The notes under the pieces were generated by a model, which was not told where the DNA came from, did not search any database, and saw only the letters and a list, made by a program, of their open reading frames with translations. From Sphingomonas sp. Leaf67 (GTDB taxonomy: Bacteria > Pseudomonadota > Alphaproteobacteria > Sphingomonadales > Sphingomonadaceae), in NCBI RefSeq assembly GCF_001421965.1, contig NZ_LMLP01000020.1, positions 168,915 through 232,914 of the forward strand: a stretch of DNA of 64,000 nucleotides, written 5' to 3'. The translations under genes and the position numbers were made by a program. The stretch's first letter is position 1. Each line of letters begins with the position of its first letter. Of this stretch, positions 62,727 through 64,000 are shown piece by piece.

Positions 62727-63610
62727 GCTGTATGTCCGATCAGTTCGTCGAGAATAGGCTTAAGCGCCGCCTGCCACGGACGTGGGGCGATGCCATAGGC
62801 GGCGTGGATGGCGGTGTGGCTGAGCAGCGAGTTGGCCGGGCGTTTCGCTAGGGTCGGATAGTCGCTGCTCGGGATCGGCGCGACCTCGGCCGAGGCCCCG
62901 CCGCGTGCCGCCGATTGCGCGAAGATCGCGCGCGCAAAACCGGCCCAGCTGACCGCGCCTTTATTGCTGAAATGAAAGGTGCCGGTGGGCGCATCGGCGT
63001 CCTCGGCCAGACGGACGGCGATCACCAGCAGCGCCTGCGCGAGATCGGCGGCGCTGGTCGGCGACCCGATCTGATCGTCGACCACCGACAGCGTGGTCCG
63101 GGTGGCGGCGACGCGCAGCATCGTCTTCACGAAATTGCTGCCATGCGCCGACACGACCCACGCGGTGCGGACGATCGCATGGCGCGCGCCGCTGGTGCGG
63201 ACCGCCAGTTCGCCGCCCAGCTTCGACGCGCCATAGACGCCGAGCGGCGCGACCGGATCGGTCACTTCCCACGCACCGTCCTTGTCGCCGGCGAAGACGT
63301 AGTCGGTCGATACCTGCACCAGCGGGATGCCGGCCGCGCCACAGGCCTGCGCGAAGGCGGCCGGGGCCAACGCGTTGATGGCCCACGCCGCGACGACGTC
63401 GCTCTCGGCCTTGTCGACGGCGGTATAGGCGGCACCGTTGATGACGGCTGCCCAGTCGCGCGAGGCGACCACGTCCGCGATCGCCGTCGGATCGGTCAGG
63501 TTGAGCGCGGCCCGGTCGAGCGCGACGACCTCATAACCGGCCGGGCAGGCGATGCGCACCAGCTCGCGGCCCAATTGTCCGTTGGCCCCGGTGACGAGGA
63601 TCGGCCTCAT
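62723..63610 (-). CDS. rmlD: dTDP-4-dehydrorhamnose reductase
   Basis: A 295-residue short-chain reductase, the last step to dTDP-L-rhamnose. The NAD(P)-binding start [20 protein letters not shown] is followed by [15 protein letters not shown], the catalytic Ser-Thr-Tyr-Lys set in [12 protein letters not shown] and [11 protein letters not shown], and [12 protein letters not shown]. The C-terminus ([18 protein letters not shown]) is typical. ATG 63610 is used; an upstream extension is not supported by the family. It is coupled to rmlA and follows rmlB by 34 bases. No rmlC is seen in the window; it may lie further upstream beyond the end. Confidence 0.95.
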   Translation of the reverse strand: MRPILVTGANGQLGRELVRIACPAGYEVVALDRAALNLTDPTAIADVVASRDWAAVINGAAYTAVDKAESDVVAAWAINALAPAAFAQACGAAGIPLVQVSTDYVFAGDKDGAWEVTDPVAPLGVYGASKLGGELAVRTSGARHAIVRTAWVVSAHGSNFVKTMLRVAATRTTLSVVDDQIGSPTSAADLAQALLVIAVRLAEDADAPTGTFHFSNKGAVSWAGFARAIFAQSAARGGASAEVAPIPSSDYPTLAKRPANSLLSHTAIHAAYGIAPRPWQAALKPILDELIGHTA

Positions 63611-63620
63611 CGCGCACCCG

Positions 63621-63638
63621 ACATGTCGACAGGTCGAC
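63621..63638. repeat. 18-base sequence repeated at 23740-23757
   Basis: ACATGTCGACAGGTCGAC occurs here in the rmlB-rmlD gap and identically at 23740-23757, where it encodes the last residues (RPVDM) of the kinase gene. Read on the minus strand, the copy here also spells RPVDM in a tiny 12-codon frame ([12 protein letters not shown]). Flanking bases differ. Confidence 0.6.
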
Positions 63639-63644
63639 GCGACA

Positions 63645-64000
63645 TCACGCGACCCCGCGCCGTTCGGCGGCCTTGGCGGCGACCAGCGGACGCCACCACG
63701 CCTCGTTCGCCAGATACCATTCCACTGTCTTGCGGATGCCGGTTTCGAAGGTTTCCGCCGGGCGCCAGCCCAGTTCGGCACCGATGCGCGACGCGTCGAT
63801 CGCATAGCGCTTGTCATGGCCGGGGCGGTCGGCCACCTCGGTCATCTGTTCAGCGTAAGGACGGCCATCGGCGCGCGGGCGTAGTTCGTCGAGGATCGCG
63901 CACAGCGTCTGCACCACCTCGATATTCTGCCGTTCGTTATGGCCGCCGACATTATAGGTCCGGCCCGGTCGCCCGCGTTCGAATACCGCCTGCAGCGCGC
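63645..64000 (-). CDS. rmlB: dTDP-glucose 4,6-dehydratase, C-terminal part (continues past the window)
   Basis: The last 117 codons of RmlB, which converts dTDP-glucose to dTDP-4-keto-6-deoxyglucose. The segment reads [20 protein letters not shown], then [20 protein letters not shown] and [20 protein letters not shown], all C-terminal hallmarks of the enzyme. The N-terminal GxxGxxG and catalytic residues lie beyond base 64000. It heads the run rmlB-rmlD-rmlA on the minus strand. Confidence 0.94.
   Translation of the reverse strand, partial: ALQAVFERGRPGRTYNVGGHNERQNIEVVQTLCAILDELRPRADGRPYAEQMTEVADRPGHDKRYAIDASRIGAELGWRPAETFETGIRKTVEWYLANEAWWRPLVAAKAAERRGVA

Noticed and set aside
1..64000. 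tRNA, rRNA or riboswitch genes
   Set aside because: No cloverleaf, rRNA or known riboswitch core was recognised by eye on either strand; a dedicated scan could still find a small RNA.

Overview
The window looks like chromosome of a high-GC alphaproteobacterium, most likely a sphingomonad (Sphingomonas or a close relative). This rests on the strongly GC-biased codon use, a TonB-dependent receptor of the sphingomonad type, an alphaproteobacterial-style type I secretion operon and a general resemblance of the proteins to that family. No rRNA or marker gene was seen, so the genus is an inference.

Layout. 1-2076: a vapBC toxin-antitoxin pair and a decayed piece of a conjugative coupling protein (traD-like). 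2077-3312 (-): a GT4 glycosyltransferase, divergent from 3481-19281 (+), a single gene for a 5266-residue RTX-type protein built almost only of calcium-binding glycine/aspartate repeats and three successive families of larger modules. 19504-20670: UDP-glucose 6-dehydrogenase. 20725-22912 (-): a LuxR-type regulator and a membrane-anchored HTH-TPR protein. 23111-25885: parDE, a COQ8/UbiB-like kinase and higBA. 25886-26330: nested inverted-repeat element. 26331-28817 (-): TonB-dependent receptor. 29357-36689: three RTX proteins with DUF4214 tails, two nearly identical at their C-termini, plus a broken IS630 transposase. 37223-46962: a 1595-residue non-RTX repeat protein followed by a complete type I secretion operon (ABC transporter, HlyD-type adaptor, TolC-type outer membrane protein). 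47002-63610: a glycosyltransferase locus with a TPR/SPINDLY-like protein, a WbsX-GT4-GT2 triple fusion, several GT2/GT4 proteins, an acetyltransferase and the dTDP-rhamnose genes rmlA, rmlD and part of rmlB.

How it may work together. The type I exporter sits among five large candidate substrates (one giant RTX protein, three DUF4214-RTX proteins and the 1595-residue protein). The same neighbourhood makes UDP-glucuronate and dTDP-rhamnose precursors and many glycosyltransferases, including a member of the fold that O-glycosylates proteins. The simplest reading is a cell-surface/biofilm locus making a large secreted adhesin or surface layer together with a surface polysaccharide. A more speculative reading is that the secreted proteins themselves are glycosylated. 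The sequence supports the parts list and linkage; the joint function is inference. Toxin-antitoxin pairs, a plasmid-gene remnant, an IS remnant and lower-GC DUF4214 genes show that the region between about 1 and 37 kb has received foreign DNA.
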